Of a stretch of DNA of 56,521 bases, positions 5,722-15,149 are shown piece after piece. This DNA is from Bacillota bacterium. GTDB taxonomy: Bacteria > Bacillota > Bacilli > Paenibacillales > Paenibacillaceae. The notes below the pieces were generated by a model, which saw only the letters and a list, made by a program, of their open reading frames with translations, was not told the origin of the DNA and ran no database searches. Position 1 is the stretch's first letter, and each line of letters starts with the position of its first letter. The DNA lies in the NCBI GenBank assembly GCA_023391635.1, contig JAEWAQ010000044.1:1-56521 (forward strand), written 5' to 3'. The position numbers were made by a program, and so were the translations under genes.

Positions 5722-6657
5722 TTATGCGCCGCCGCCACGGATTTTTTCCGCCCACTCGTCGAGCTTGCGCAATCGATGGTTTACGCCGGACTTGCTGACG
5801 TGCCCGCCGAGCATTTCGCCAACCTCCTTGAGGTTGATATCCGGATATTGCAGCCGGATTTCCGCCACTTCCCGCAGCTTCTCCGGCAAGTTCTCCAGTC
5901 CGACCTCCTTCTGCAGCAGCTTAATATTGTCAATCTGCCGAACGGCCGCGCCGATCGTCTTGTTCAAGTTCGCGGTTTCGCAATTGACGATCCGGTTCAC
6001 CGAATTGCGCATATCCCGCATAATGCGAACGTCCTCGAACTTGAAAAGCGCCTGATGCGCGCCGATAATGTTCAGCAGCTCGATGATTTTCTCGCCTTCC
6101 TTGATGTAGAGGATGAAGCCTTTCTTGCGTTCGATGAAACGGGCGTTCAACTGGAACCGGTTGGCGAGCTCCACCAAGGCACGGCAATGCTCCTCATACA
6201 TGGAGGCGATCTCCAGGTGATAGGACGATCCTTCCGGGTTGTTCACGGAACCCCCGGCAAGAAATGCGCCCCTCAGGTAAGCCCGTTTGCAGCAGGGCTT
6301 CCTGATCAACTCCTTATCAATTCCTGGGTAGAATTGGAAGCCTTCCGTGGCGATCGCCAGGTCCTTCAGCAGCTCCTCGACATGGGAAGGCACCCGGACC
6401 ATGTAGATGTTGTTCTTCTTCAGCCTCATCTTCTTGCGGACCAGCAGTTCGGTCGTCACCTGAAAATGACGCTTAAGCAGCGTATACATCCGACGTGCGA
6501 TTGCGGCGTTCTCGGTGGAAATGTCGAGCACGATGCGCTTGTTGGTGAGCCCGACCGATCCGTTCATCCGGATCAGGGCGGACAACTCCGCGCGTTCGCA
6601 GCAGCCTTCCGCATCCACCATCGTAAGTTCCTTCTTCGTCTGAGCCGCAAAAGACAT
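5722..6657 (-). CDS. whiA: DNA-binding protein WhiA
   Basis: WhiA combines a degenerate LAGLIDADG homing-endonuclease fold with a C-terminal helix-turn-helix. In Bacillus it influences cell division, chromosome segregation and metabolism; in actinomycetes it controls sporulation. The 311-residue product starts MSFAAQTKKEL. The N-terminal half holds the CCERAELSALIRMNGS region and the C-terminus an HTH (HVSKSGVNHRLRKL). The start was set at 6657 because GAAAGGGG precedes it and the yvcK stop is 5 bases before; an in-frame ATG 27 bases further upstream would overlap yvcK. It is the last gene of the rapZ-yvcK-whiA cluster before the HPr gene. Confidence 0.95.
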   Translation of the reverse strand: MSFAAQTKKELTMVDAEGCCERAELSALIRMNGSVGLTNKRIVLDISTENAAIARRMYTLLKRHFQVTTELLVRKKMRLKKNNIYMVRVPSHVEELLKDLAIATEGFQFYPGIDKELIRKPCCKRAYLRGAFLAGGSVNNPEGSSYHLEIASMYEEHCRALVELANRFQLNARFIERKKGFILYIKEGEKIIELLNIIGAHQALFKFEDVRIMRDMRNSVNRIVNCETANLNKTIGAAVRQIDNIKLLQKEVGLENLPEKLREVAEIRLQYPDINLKEVGEMLGGHVSKSGVNHRLRKLDEWAEKIRGGGA

Positions 6658-6662
6658 CCCGA

Positions 6663-7649
6663 TTACCCCTTTCGCAGCATCCAATCTTCCACAAGCTGAT
6701 AAATATGCTCACTCAGCTTCGCGGCATCATGGCGCAAGTATGTTCGAAACAACACCAGGCGGTCCGCAATCACCTTGTACCCCCGGCGCGTCACTTCCTC
6801 CAGGTCGAGATGAACCGCCTTGGCCCCCTTCTCGGCATACATGCTCTGAACCTGCGGCGGGATTTCCCCGTCGTTGACGATAACATAATCGAATAAATGA
6901 TGGCCGATATGAGCATGTATCGCATCCAGATGATCGCCGACCGAGTAACCGTCCGTCTCCCCGGGCTGGGTCATGACATTGCAAATGAACAGTTTCAACG
7001 CATCCGAAGACACGATCGCTTCCGCGAGCTTGGGCACGATCAAGTTCGGAATGATGCTCGTATAAAGACTGCCTGGCCCGATCAGAATCGCATCAGCCTC
7101 TTGAATCGCCTCGACCGCCTCCGGCAGCGGCTCCACGTGCTCCGGTTCGATGAACACCCGGCGGATCGCCATTCCCGCCTTCGGAATGGAAGATTCGCCG
7201 ACGACGATCGACCCGTCCTCCATTTCGGCTTTCAATAGGATCGCCTGATGCGCGGCCGGCAATACTCGCCCTCTCACCGCAAGCACGCGGCTTAGTTCGG
7301 TAATGCCTGTGACGAAGTCTCCCGTTATATCCGTCATCGCGGCCAGAATCAGATTGCCCAAGCTGTGCCCAGCCAGTCCGGTACCGTTCTGGAACCGGTA
7401 CTGCAGCATCTCGTGCAGCAGAGGCTCGGTATTCGCCAGCGCCGTCAGCACATTGCGTATATCCCCGGGCGGCGGCATCTGCAGTTCCTCGCGCAGAATG
7501 CCGGAGCTGCCTCCATCGTCCGCCACCGTCACGATCGCGGTGATATCGAGCGGCTTCCGTTTCAGCCCCCTAAGCATGACAGACAGTCCCGTTCCCCCGC
7601 CGATCACGACGATCCGGGGATTCCGTGGCTGCTCAATCCCCTTCTCCAT
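6663..7649 (-). CDS. yvcK: YvcK/GlmR-type regulator (CofD-like, UPF0052)
   Basis: This UDP-GlcNAc-binding cytoplasmic protein is needed for growth on gluconeogenic carbon sources and stimulates GlmS in B. subtilis. The 328 residues begin at the ATG at 7649, preceded by GGTGAAGG. An upstream extension of the open frame would run inside rapZ and lacks homology. The nucleotide-binding GGGTGLSVMLRG is at 17-28, followed by VTVADDGGSSG and PPGDIRN, all hallmarks of the CofD-like fold. The gap to the rapZ stop is 8 bases and to whiA 5 bases, so the genes are translationally close. Confidence 0.94.
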   Translation of the reverse strand: MEKGIEQPRNPRIVVIGGGTGLSVMLRGLKRKPLDITAIVTVADDGGSSGILREELQMPPPGDIRNVLTALANTEPLLHEMLQYRFQNGTGLAGHSLGNLILAAMTDITGDFVTGITELSRVLAVRGRVLPAAHQAILLKAEMEDGSIVVGESSIPKAGMAIRRVFIEPEHVEPLPEAVEAIQEADAILIGPGSLYTSIIPNLIVPKLAEAIVSSDALKLFICNVMTQPGETDGYSVGDHLDAIHAHIGHHLFDYVIVNDGEIPPQVQSMYAEKGAKAVHLDLEEVTRRGYKVIADRLVLFRTYLRHDAAKLSEHIYQLVEDWMLRKG

Positions 7650-7657
7650 TCCTTCAC

Positions 7658-8548
7658 CTACCCTTGTCGGTCGCGCTCCGCATCGCGGTGATGCACCCGT
7701 ACCGTCTCGCCCTCGTCCGCTGCCAGCACCTTGCCCAGATATTCCGCGATCGACACGGACCGGTGCTTGCCGCCCGTGCAGCCGATCCCGATGACGACCT
7801 GGCTCTTGCCTTCCTTCTGATACAGCGGAATCAAGTATTGCAGCATGTCGAGCAGCTTCTGAAGGAACACTTGCGTTTCCTGCCACTTCATCACGTAGTC
7901 ATATACATCCAGATCTTGACCGGTCTTGGGCCGGAGGTTCTCGACATAATGCGGATTGGGAAGAAACCGGACGTCGAAGATCAAGTCTGCGTCGATCGGC
8001 ACGCCATACTTGAACCCGAAGGAAGTGACATTGATGGAAATGGTGCCGCGATCCAAATTCGTAAAGCGAGAGACGATCTTCTCCTTGAGCTGGGCCGGCT
8101 TCAGGTTGCTCGTATCGATGACCTGCGTGGCCCAGCCCTTCAGATCTTCCAGCAGCTTGCGTTCATGATGGATGCCCTCGAGCGGCATGCCTTCCGGAGC
8201 GAGCGGATGGCGGCGGCGGCTTTCCTTGTACCGCTGCACCAGCACCGAATCGGTCGCATCGAGGAACAGAATCTCGTAATGGATCGTAAAGTGCTCCCGC
8301 AGGAAGCCGAGCGATTCCGACAGCGCGGTGAAGAACTCGCGCCCTCTCAGATCGATCACGAGCGCGATCTTCGCGATTCTGCCCTGCGACTGTTCGATCA
8401 ACTCCGCGAATTTCGGAATGAGAACCGGCGGCAAATTGTCCACGCAGAAGAACCCCAGGTCTTCCATACTCTGAACGGCAATCGTCTTGCCCGCACCCGA
8501 CATGCCGGTAATGATCACCAGCGTCGGCTGCGATCCGTGCCCCTCCAT
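7658..8548 (-). CDS. rapZ: RNase adapter protein / NTPase RapZ (YvcJ)
   Basis: This P-loop protein is known in E. coli as the GlcN6P-sensing RNase E adapter and in B. subtilis as the nucleotide-hydrolysing YvcJ. The 296 residues start at 8548 after GGAGGAG. Walker A GMSGAGKT is at 15-22, a Walker B-like ILFLDATD follows, and the conserved C-terminal motif IGCTGGKHRSV is intact. An open frame extends 26 residues upstream but lacks a ribosome-binding site and conservation. The role in this organism is likely tied to yvcK and amino-sugar synthesis. Confidence 0.94.
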   Translation of the reverse strand: MEGHGSQPTLVIITGMSGAGKTIAVQSMEDLGFFCVDNLPPVLIPKFAELIEQSQGRIAKIALVIDLRGREFFTALSESLGFLREHFTIHYEILFLDATDSVLVQRYKESRRRHPLAPEGMPLEGIHHERKLLEDLKGWATQVIDTSNLKPAQLKEKIVSRFTNLDRGTISINVTSFGFKYGVPIDADLIFDVRFLPNPHYVENLRPKTGQDLDVYDYVMKWQETQVFLQKLLDMLQYLIPLYQKEGKSQVVIGIGCTGGKHRSVSIAEYLGKVLAADEGETVRVHHRDAERDRQG

Positions 8549-8577
8549 GTCCGCATCTCCTCCAATATATGACGGGA

Positions 8578-8634
8578 CGCCCGACCTGCGAGAGCGATCG
8601 CGCAGGTGCAGGCGCCGAGTTCGCAAGTCGGGCG
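8578..8634 (-). terminator. Hairpin between glcK and rapZ
   Basis: CGCCCGAC (8578-8585) pairs with GTCGGGCG (8627-8634), with further GCGA/TCGC pairing inside. There is no T-run, so it may attenuate or protect the transcript rather than terminate it. Confidence 0.4.
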
Positions 8635-9579
8635 CTATCGCATCAGACCGGCGGCGCCTACGACGCCTGCGTTGTTGCCCAGCTCGGCCGCGACGATGTC
8701 GACGCCCTCTTGCGCCTTGTCCTGCGCATATTTATAGAACACTTCGCGAATTTGCGAGAACAGGAATTCCCCTGCCTTGCTAACACCGCCGCCGAGGATG
8801 AACCGGCTCGGATTGACGATGACCGCCACGGCAGCCATAGACTTCCCGAGATAGAACGCCGCGCGGCTGACGATGCGCTGGGCGACTTCGTCCCCGACCT
8901 TCGCCGCATCGAAGACATCCTTGGCCGTGATCGTCTCCAGCTCCGCGAGCGACGTCCGGTCGCCACGCTCCACGGCGTCGCCCGCCATCCGGATGATGCC
9001 CGTTGCCGACGATACCGTTTCCAGACAGCCCATCTTGCCGCAGCCGCACTGGATCGCCTCCAGATCGGGCACGATCGACATGTGTCCGAGCTCGCCGCCC
9101 ATGCCGGAGCTGCCTTCAATCAACCGGCCATCGACGACGATGCCGCCGCCGACCCCCGTGCCGAGCGTATAGCACACGACGCTCGAGGAGCCTCGCCCCG
9201 CACCGCCCCAAGCTTCGCCAAGCGCGGCCACGTTCGCATCGTTGTTCACGCGGACGGGCTTTTCAAGCGCCGCCTGCAGATGGTCCTTCAGCGGCACGTT
9301 CGTAAGCGGCAGGTTCGGAGAGAAATGCATGAAACCTTTATCGAAGTCCATGAAGCCCGCCACTCCGACGCCAACGCCAGCCACTTGCTCCCACGCATAC
9401 GGAGACTGCTCCACGACATGCCGCGCATAGTCCGCAATATTGCTTAGTATCCGGTCCGTTCCCTGTTCGGTGCCCGTCGGGCCCTCGAACGTCTGCAGAA
9501 GTTCGCCGCCCTCGTTGCAGATGCCTACCTTGATTGCAGTTCCGCCGATGTCCACACCGACGTATATTTTGTCCGACAT
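8635..9579 (-). CDS. glcK: ROK-family glucokinase
   Basis: It phosphorylates intracellular glucose to glucose-6-phosphate with ATP. The 314 residues start at MSDKIYVGVD after GAGGTG. The phosphate-binding DIGGTAIKVG is at 10-19, the catalytic aspartate D114 in VNNDANVAALGE, and the ROK zinc motif spans H166 and C178/C180/C185 (CGCGKMGCLE). It lies upstream of rapZ on the same strand, separated by a hairpin. Substrate preference among ROK hexokinases cannot be fixed by eye, but this locus in Paenibacillaceae normally carries glucokinase. Confidence 0.92.
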   Translation of the reverse strand: MSDKIYVGVDIGGTAIKVGICNEGGELLQTFEGPTGTEQGTDRILSNIADYARHVVEQSPYAWEQVAGVGVGVAGFMDFDKGFMHFSPNLPLTNVPLKDHLQAALEKPVRVNNDANVAALGEAWGGAGRGSSSVVCYTLGTGVGGGIVVDGRLIEGSSGMGGELGHMSIVPDLEAIQCGCGKMGCLETVSSATGIIRMAGDAVERGDRTSLAELETITAKDVFDAAKVGDEVAQRIVSRAAFYLGKSMAAVAVIVNPSRFILGGGVSKAGEFLFSQIREVFYKYAQDKAQEGVDIVAAELGNNAGVVGAAGLMR

Positions 9580-9658
9580 ATCCAGAAACACCTCGTCATT
9601 TACCAAAGTAAGCCTAACTATGGATCGAATGCACCGCCAGCTTACAGTCTCACTATAA

Positions 9659-9698
9659 GGCAACGGACCCCAGCGGTCAAGGAGCAGGGGCCGTTGCC
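9659..9698 (-). terminator. Terminator of the response-regulator gene
   Basis: GGCAACGG and CCCC pair with GGGG and CCGTTGCC, followed on the minus strand by TTATAG. It is moderately U-rich and located 50 bases after the stop codon. Confidence 0.55.
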
Positions 9699-9747
9699 CG
9701 GAAACCTCATGAAATGAGACGATGCACTGTGACCTCTTATAGAAGAG

Positions 9748-11397
9748 TCAGTCCATGGTTGCGGGACGGATGACTGCACCGTCATTCCAAGAGCTTCGTT
9801 CGCGGTAGTCCCGGGGAGATACCTTCTCCAGTTTTTTAAACACCCGACTGAAATATTTTTCATCGCGGTAGCCGACCATTTCGGCCACTTGAGCGATTCT
9901 TAGACGGGGGTTCATCAACAGCATTTTGGCTTTGTCCACCCGTATCCGGCAAATGTAATCGACAATCGTTGTTTGAAATTCCTGCTTGAATTTCCTGGAT
10001 ATATAATCTGAGTTCAAATGGAATTTGGCGGAAAGCTCGGGCAACGTAATGTCTTGCATGTAATTGGATTGCAAATACCGCGCGATTTCATAGATACCGT
10101 TGTTTTTATAGGTAAGGTGTGACTGAATGAATTGCATGAATTCGATCAGGTCATTCGTCAATATTTCTTTCAGACGCCCCAACGAGAACTCCGCTATGAG
10201 ATCCGAAGGGAATTCCCGCATCTGCTCGAACAACAGGGTTGCGGCGTCCTCCCGATTCAGCATTTGCTCTATCCAGCGTGTTTTGGTGACGGTATATTCA
10301 TTCCACCACTTGTTCAGTTGTCCGACTGTGATCACTTCAAATGTGGCGACGAAATCAAACCACTTTTGCAATGAGGCGCGCACGAGAGCGGGTTGGCCGC
10401 TCTGTACGGCGACCTGAATCTCTTCCTCGAAACTCCCGAATCCGGACGTGCGCATGAAAGGTGGATTGATCGGCTGATATTCGTGAACAAGCGCAGAGGG
10501 CTTAAGGAGGTTCCGCCTGTGCAGCGCATCTTTCGCTTGCCTGTAGCCTTGCGGAACACCGCCAGCAAAAGGCATTGGAACGCTGACGCCGATCGGGATC
10601 TTCAAGCCTGTCTCGAGCTTCAGACGAGCGGTCAGATCCCCCAACATTCGCTGCATGTCATACAAATCACTCCAGATGAACAGCGTCAGTTCAAAATTGA
10701 CATTCCAGTTGCGAAAAGCAACCCCTTGTCGGTTGATCCGCAACAGATCGTTGCAAATTCTGACAATCGAACTGCCCAGTATGTCCGGATCAGAAGATTC
10801 GCCACGGAGGGATACCTCTGAAAAATCCAAATCGAGCGCGGCGACACGGACGGCGTTCGCTCCGCTCATTTCGGGAAACTCTTTAACCAAAGGCCCCCAC
10901 AACGCGGATAATCGCTCCGGTTGCGGTTCCGCTAACAGTCTTGAAAGCATCTTATCGATAAACATCCGCTTCAATTGGTCCATTTCGATGCCGATCTGAG
11001 GGTACTCCAGATGCTCCTTCTCCTCTTGCTGGAAGCTTCGAATCGCTTTTACGACGACTTCCTGCAGTTGACTCTTGTCGATCGGTTTAAGCAGATAATC
11101 CATGCACCCGTATTTTATGGTGTGGCGGGCGTATTCAAATTCGCTGTACCCGCTGATGACAATCTTTTTGCATGTCGGAGCCAGACCCTCCATCCATTCC
11201 AGCAATTCCAGTCCCGATTTGTTCGGCATCATCAGGTCCGTGATCACGATCTGCGGCTGATATTCCCCGATGTACCGAATCGCTTCGTTCCCATCCTTGG
11301 CTTCCCATACTTCCTCTATTCCAATGGACTTCCAATTCACAAGCTTGCGAATGGTGCGGCGAACATGTTCTTCATCATCGACGATCAGCATTTTCAT
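9748..11397 (-). CDS. YesN-type response regulator with AraC DNA-binding domain
   Basis: The 549-residue protein has an N-terminal receiver domain (1-120) with acidic residues D7/D8 and phospho-acceptor D54 in ITDLMMPNKSG. A long middle segment has no recognisable catalytic motif, and a C-terminal AraC-type double HTH spans about 445-545 (LPELSAKFHLNSDYISRKFK, then IAQVAEMVGYRDEKYFSRVF). The family controls carbohydrate uptake genes together with a partner kinase. The ATG overlaps the kinase stop (ATGA) and has AGGAGG 8 bases upstream. Its targets are probably the divergent ABC operon beginning at 13.37 kb. Confidence 0.93.
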   Translation of the reverse strand: MKMLIVDDEEHVRRTIRKLVNWKSIGIEEVWEAKDGNEAIRYIGEYQPQIVITDLMMPNKSGLELLEWMEGLAPTCKKIVISGYSEFEYARHTIKYGCMDYLLKPIDKSQLQEVVVKAIRSFQQEEKEHLEYPQIGIEMDQLKRMFIDKMLSRLLAEPQPERLSALWGPLVKEFPEMSGANAVRVAALDLDFSEVSLRGESSDPDILGSSIVRICNDLLRINRQGVAFRNWNVNFELTLFIWSDLYDMQRMLGDLTARLKLETGLKIPIGVSVPMPFAGGVPQGYRQAKDALHRRNLLKPSALVHEYQPINPPFMRTSGFGSFEEEIQVAVQSGQPALVRASLQKWFDFVATFEVITVGQLNKWWNEYTVTKTRWIEQMLNREDAATLLFEQMREFPSDLIAEFSLGRLKEILTNDLIEFMQFIQSHLTYKNNGIYEIARYLQSNYMQDITLPELSAKFHLNSDYISRKFKQEFQTTIVDYICRIRVDKAKMLLMNPRLRIAQVAEMVGYRDEKYFSRVFKKLEKVSPRDYRERSSWNDGAVIRPATMD

Positions 11398-13205
11398 GGC
11401 TCGATTCCTCCTGGCGGGGTTAACGGGATTCGCATGGTCACGACAAGTCCTCGAGGCTGCCCGGCCTTCAGCTCCAGCCTGGCTTGTCCGTCATAATAAA
11501 GATGAAGCCGGAAAAAGACATTGAATAGCCCTATTTTTTCTTCATCTCCGGTCATCGGGAGCTGGGCTCGCGCGAACGTCGCTTGAAACTGGTCCAATTG
11601 CTCCTCCGGCATGCCTTTCCCGTTATCCGCCACCTCGATTCGGAGCGAATCCGCCTCCAGAGACGCGTTTATGCTCAAAGTCGCATTTTCCTGGTCAGGA
11701 TGGAAGCCATGCTTGAAGTAGTTTTCCACGATCGGCTGTACAATCATTTTCGGAATCGGAATGACGGCCGTTCGCTCGTCGATCTCCATCCCGATTGTCA
11801 ACTGAACGTCAAATCGTTGTCGTTGCAACGCCAGGTAATGCTTAACATGATCCATTTCCTTGGATAAAGGCACAATGCTTTCGCCTGCATTCATACTGTA
11901 GTGCATCATCTGTCCAAGCGACGAGACGAGTGAATAAACTTCCGGATCGTCGTTGTCGATGGCCTTGGCGCCTATCGACTGCAACGCATTATTGATAAAG
12001 TGCGGGTTGATCTGCGCTTGAAGCGTTTTCAACTGGTTCGTTTTATTGGCAAGTTCGAGCTTATAGCCTTTTACGATCAGATCGTTGATCGTATTCATCA
12101 TGGCCCGGAAACGTTTGGCCAAAATGCCGATTTCATCCGCCCTTTCCAGGGGAATCGGCGCATCGAGCTGGCCTGCCTGTATTCGGTTGATGCTGCGGAT
12201 CAGCTCTTTAACGGGACGGGTCAACCGGATGGAGACAATGAACATGGCAATAATCGCGACGCCTAGAGATAGAACCATCACAGCGGTATTAAGCAAAGTA
12301 AGATTGCTTCTCTTGTCGTACAAGTAGTGGAACGGTATCCTTTTGGCGATGGTCCAATCCAGGTAGTCTTTCGACAATTTCGAATAGATGATCATCCCGT
12401 TAAAACGGGTATCCTTCCATTCGAGACTGCCCGAGACCTGCTGGCGAGCATTTAACTGTTCGATCCACGGTTCATGCAAGTGTTGGCCGATGAATGAATC
12501 GTCTGAGGAGAATACGACGATGCCCGACCGGTCGAGGATATAAAATTCATCCCGATCCTTCTTGTATAATTCCGCGCTCAGCCTGCGCAAAGCGTCCAGT
12601 TTGACATCGATGGACAGAAAGCCGATCGACTTGTCGGTCGGTATTTTGTACAAAGGTCGGTACAAGGTGAATACTTGGCGGGGCAACGCGGCATGCTGCA
12701 TGATCTTCAGCCTGTAGCTGTCGGGTGAATGCGTAGGAATAAGCAGGGCGGAATAGGTCGGGACGACTTGATCGGTAGGCGGTGGAATGGCCAATGATCG
12801 ATTGTAATAGTACATATTTTGCGAAAATAGAAACGAGCTCCGGCTTCCGCTGAAGTAAAGCAGAATCTGGCTGATTTCGTCGTTCTTGACGGTGCGCGCC
12901 ATCTTCTGCAAAATATCAAAAATAAACGTTTTGTGATCGTCGTTGGCCATTCCGTTCGTCAATAAATCGTTCATTCCGATGCTGGTATAGATGGAAAGAG
13001 AGGCGTCATTGATGGATTCCAGGTAGCTCGAGATGTTCTTCTTCCCCTCGGAGAAGAGAAGGATGTTTTCTTCAACTGCCTGATTGTCAATCATTCTCTT
13101 CGTAAAATGGTGCGTGATCAGGATCGATATCGTTAAGGGGACGACGATACAAATAACCATCAAGGCAATTAATTTATTGCTCAAACTTGTCTTGAGTAAT
13201 CTCAT
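11394..13205 (-). CDS. YesM-type sensor histidine kinase
   Basis: The 603-residue membrane kinase has TM1 at about 12-32, an extracellular sensing region of some 260 residues, TM2 at about 300-322, a HAMP segment (LTRPVKELIRSINRI) and a HisKA_7TM/His_kinase-type phospho-acceptor H402 in INPHFINNALQ. An ATP-binding domain follows with DNGKGMP and the G2-like GIGLFNV-type region (KIGLFNVFFRL). It phosphorylates the response regulator encoded 4 bp downstream in overlap. The sensed ligand is unknown. The divergent neighbour is a sugar ABC importer, so the signal is likely the transported carbohydrate or its loaded binding protein. Confidence 0.93.
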   Translation of the reverse strand: MRLLKTSLSNKLIALMVICIVVPLTISILITHHFTKRMIDNQAVEENILLFSEGKKNISSYLESINDASLSIYTSIGMNDLLTNGMANDDHKTFIFDILQKMARTVKNDEISQILLYFSGSRSSFLFSQNMYYYNRSLAIPPPTDQVVPTYSALLIPTHSPDSYRLKIMQHAALPRQVFTLYRPLYKIPTDKSIGFLSIDVKLDALRRLSAELYKKDRDEFYILDRSGIVVFSSDDSFIGQHLHEPWIEQLNARQQVSGSLEWKDTRFNGMIIYSKLSKDYLDWTIAKRIPFHYLYDKRSNLTLLNTAVMVLSLGVAIIAMFIVSIRLTRPVKELIRSINRIQAGQLDAPIPLERADEIGILAKRFRAMMNTINDLIVKGYKLELANKTNQLKTLQAQINPHFINNALQSIGAKAIDNDDPEVYSLVSSLGQMMHYSMNAGESIVPLSKEMDHVKHYLALQRQRFDVQLTIGMEIDERTAVIPIPKMIVQPIVENYFKHGFHPDQENATLSINASLEADSLRIEVADNGKGMPEEQLDQFQATFARAQLPMTGDEEKIGLFNVFFRLHLYYDGQARLELKAGQPRGLVVTMRIPLTPPGGIEP

Positions 13206-13310
13206 AAGCTGCCTACCCCCTGCTTTAAAGACAAGTACAAGTTATTCATATTTTTGTTCATAGTAGCGAAAAAGGTCGAAATTGTCCACCGTTTTGATCG
13301 GCATCGTCAG

Positions 13311-13325
13311 TGTAAACCGCTTACA
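13311..13325. promoter_or_regulatory. Operator-like inverted repeat in the divergent region
   Basis: TGTAA, 5 bases, TTACA lies between the kinase gene and the ABC permease operon. It resembles a CcpA cre or LacI-family operator with one extra central base. It could also be a target of the adjacent AraC-type regulator. Confidence 0.4.
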
Positions 13326-13373
13326 ATTGGTCCCATACTAAAGTTAAGAAAACAGGAAAGGAGGAAACCGAAC

Positions 13374-14255
13374 ATTAAAACGAAGCGATCATCGGAGTTG
13401 GTACAGCAACTTGTGTTTGTAGGTCCTACCGTATTGTTTTATGTTGGCGTGATGGCTCTTCCCTTCATGTTGGGCATCTACTATTCGTTCACAGATTGGA
13501 ACGGGATTTCCAGAACGATCCATTGGAGCGGCTTCGCGAATTTCAAGCAAATCTTTTATCATGATGCTGATTTTGCTCATTCGTTCTGGTTCACGATCCG
13601 ATTTGCCTTCGCGGCCGTTCTGATCTGCAATGTGCTTGGTTTTATTCTCGCCGCTCTGTTGACGATGCCCTTAAAGCTCGGTAGCGGGCTCCGAACGATC
13701 TTCTTCATGCCCAACGTCATGGGAGGCCTGCTGCTCGGATTCATTTGGCAGTTTATCTTCGTTCGAGGATTTCCGGTCATTGGAGAGATCTCGCACATCG
13801 GATTTTTCCGTTATTCCTGGCTGGGAACGCCGACAACCGCCTTTTGGGCACTGGTCATCGTAAGCGTATGGCATAGCGCGGGATACTTGATGGTTATTTA
13901 CATCGCAGGATTTGCCAACATTCCGAAAGAGCTGCTTGAGGCTGCAACGATTGACGGAGCGCGAGGATGGCAAACGCTGCTGCGCATCGTTCTCCCGCTC
14001 ATCATGCCAGCGATAACGGTATGTCTGTTCCTAAGCATAGCGTGGAGCTTCAAATCGTTCGATGTGATCTTCTCGCTAACGAATGGAGGGCCTTTCCGCT
14101 CAAGCGAATCGGTAGCCATGAACATCTATTTCGAAGCGTTCAGCCGCAATAACTATGGCTTGGGTGCAGCCAAGTCGTTGATCTTCTTCGCCGTAATTGC
14201 CTTGATCGCCCTGATTCAAGTTTCGTTCACCAAAAAACGCGAGGTCGAGGTTTAA
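13374..14255 (+). CDS. Carbohydrate ABC transporter permease (MalF/UgpA type)
   Basis: This inner-membrane subunit has six predicted hydrophobic segments and the EAA loop (LLEAATIDGARGWQTLLRIV) that docks the ATPase. No ATG lies near the ribosome-binding site: the AAGGAGG at 13358-13364 is followed after 9 bases by an in-frame ATT (13374), giving 293 residues that start [M]KTKRSSELVQQ. The frame is open upstream to an ATG at 13254, but that would place the strong Shine-Dalgarno sequence inside the gene and add 40 basic residues untypical of the family. It is the first gene of the sugar cassette and overlaps the next gene by one base. No ATPase is encoded in the cassette. Confidence 0.88.
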   Translation: MKTKRSSELVQQLVFVGPTVLFYVGVMALPFMLGIYYSFTDWNGISRTIHWSGFANFKQIFYHDADFAHSFWFTIRFAFAAVLICNVLGFILAALLTMPLKLGSGLRTIFFMPNVMGGLLLGFIWQFIFVRGFPVIGEISHIGFFRYSWLGTPTTAFWALVIVSVWHSAGYLMVIYIAGFANIPKELLEAATIDGARGWQTLLRIVLPLIMPAITVCLFLSIAWSFKSFDVIFSLTNGGPFRSSESVAMNIYFEAFSRNNYGLGAAKSLIFFAVIALIALIQVSFTKKREVEV

Positions 14256-15088
14256 TGAATGGGAAAACTTACTCTTCAAAGCTTCTCGCCATTGAAGCCA
14301 TCACGGTCCTGATCGGTCTTTTGTTCCTGGTTCCTTTTTATTTCGTTCTGACGAATTCCTTCAAGAGCCTTGGAGATCTGATGAGCAATACGGCCAGCTT
14401 GCCGGGAGATCTGAGCCTGGCTAACTATTTTCGGGCCTGGAGCGTACTCGATTTCCCTCGTGTGCTTCTCAATTCGGTGATCATTACGGTATGCTCCAAT
14501 CTGAGCCTGATTTTGTTCTCCTCCATGACGGCTTACCGGCTTGTTCGCCGGCCCGGCAAAATCAACCAGACTCTGTTTTATTTGTTCGTAGCGGCGATGA
14601 TCATCCCGTTTCAAGCGATCATGCTTCCACTCGTAAAGTTCAGCAGCTGGTTCGGCCTAATGAACAGCCTGACAGGCATTATCGTCATTTATACAGGCAT
14701 GGGCGTTTCCTTCTGCATTATTCTCTATCATGGCTTCATTAAATCCGTTCCGCTCGAGATCGAAGAGGCGGCCGCTGCAGATGGTTGCAACCCTTACAGA
14801 CTGTTCTGGGGGATCGTCTTTCCGCTGCTGAAGCCGATGACCGTATCGATTGTCGTTCTGCAAAGCATGTGGATTTGGAATGATTTCCTGCTTCCCTTGC
14901 TTTACTTGCAGAAGGCCGAGCAACGGACGCTTCAACTATCCATCTATACGTTGTTTGGAGAATACGCCAAACAGTGGGATTTAGCGCTTGCCGCGCTGGT
15001 GATGATCATGATACCGATCCTGCTTCTATATTTTGTTCTGCAGCGGTATGTAGTCAATGGCATCATGGTTGGAGCAGTCAAGGGGTAA
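14255..15088 (+). CDS. Carbohydrate ABC transporter permease (MalG/UgpE type)
   Basis: The 277-residue partner permease has six hydrophobic segments and the EAA motif EEAAAADGCNPYRLFWGIVF. It ends with the characteristic GIMVGAVKG tail of carbohydrate permeases. Its ATG shares a base with the TAA of the preceding permease, so the two are translationally coupled. Together they form the pore of the importer fed by the binding protein encoded next. Confidence 0.93.
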   Translation: MNGKTYSSKLLAIEAITVLIGLLFLVPFYFVLTNSFKSLGDLMSNTASLPGDLSLANYFRAWSVLDFPRVLLNSVIITVCSNLSLILFSSMTAYRLVRRPGKINQTLFYLFVAAMIIPFQAIMLPLVKFSSWFGLMNSLTGIIVIYTGMGVSFCIILYHGFIKSVPLEIEEAAAADGCNPYRLFWGIVFPLLKPMTVSIVVLQSMWIWNDFLLPLLYLQKAEQRTLQLSIYTLFGEYAKQWDLALAALVMIMIPILLLYFVLQRYVVNGIMVGAVKG

Positions 15089-15149
15089 TGGGCAAGACTA
15101 CTGAGGCAATAAGATCCACTATCATTTAGAGTACGGGAGGGTTTACAGG

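Noticed and set aside
7650..7886. N-terminal extension of YvcK
   Set aside because: The upstream frame lies wholly within rapZ, is Arg/Gly-rich without homology, and the ATG at 7649 has its own ribosome-binding site.
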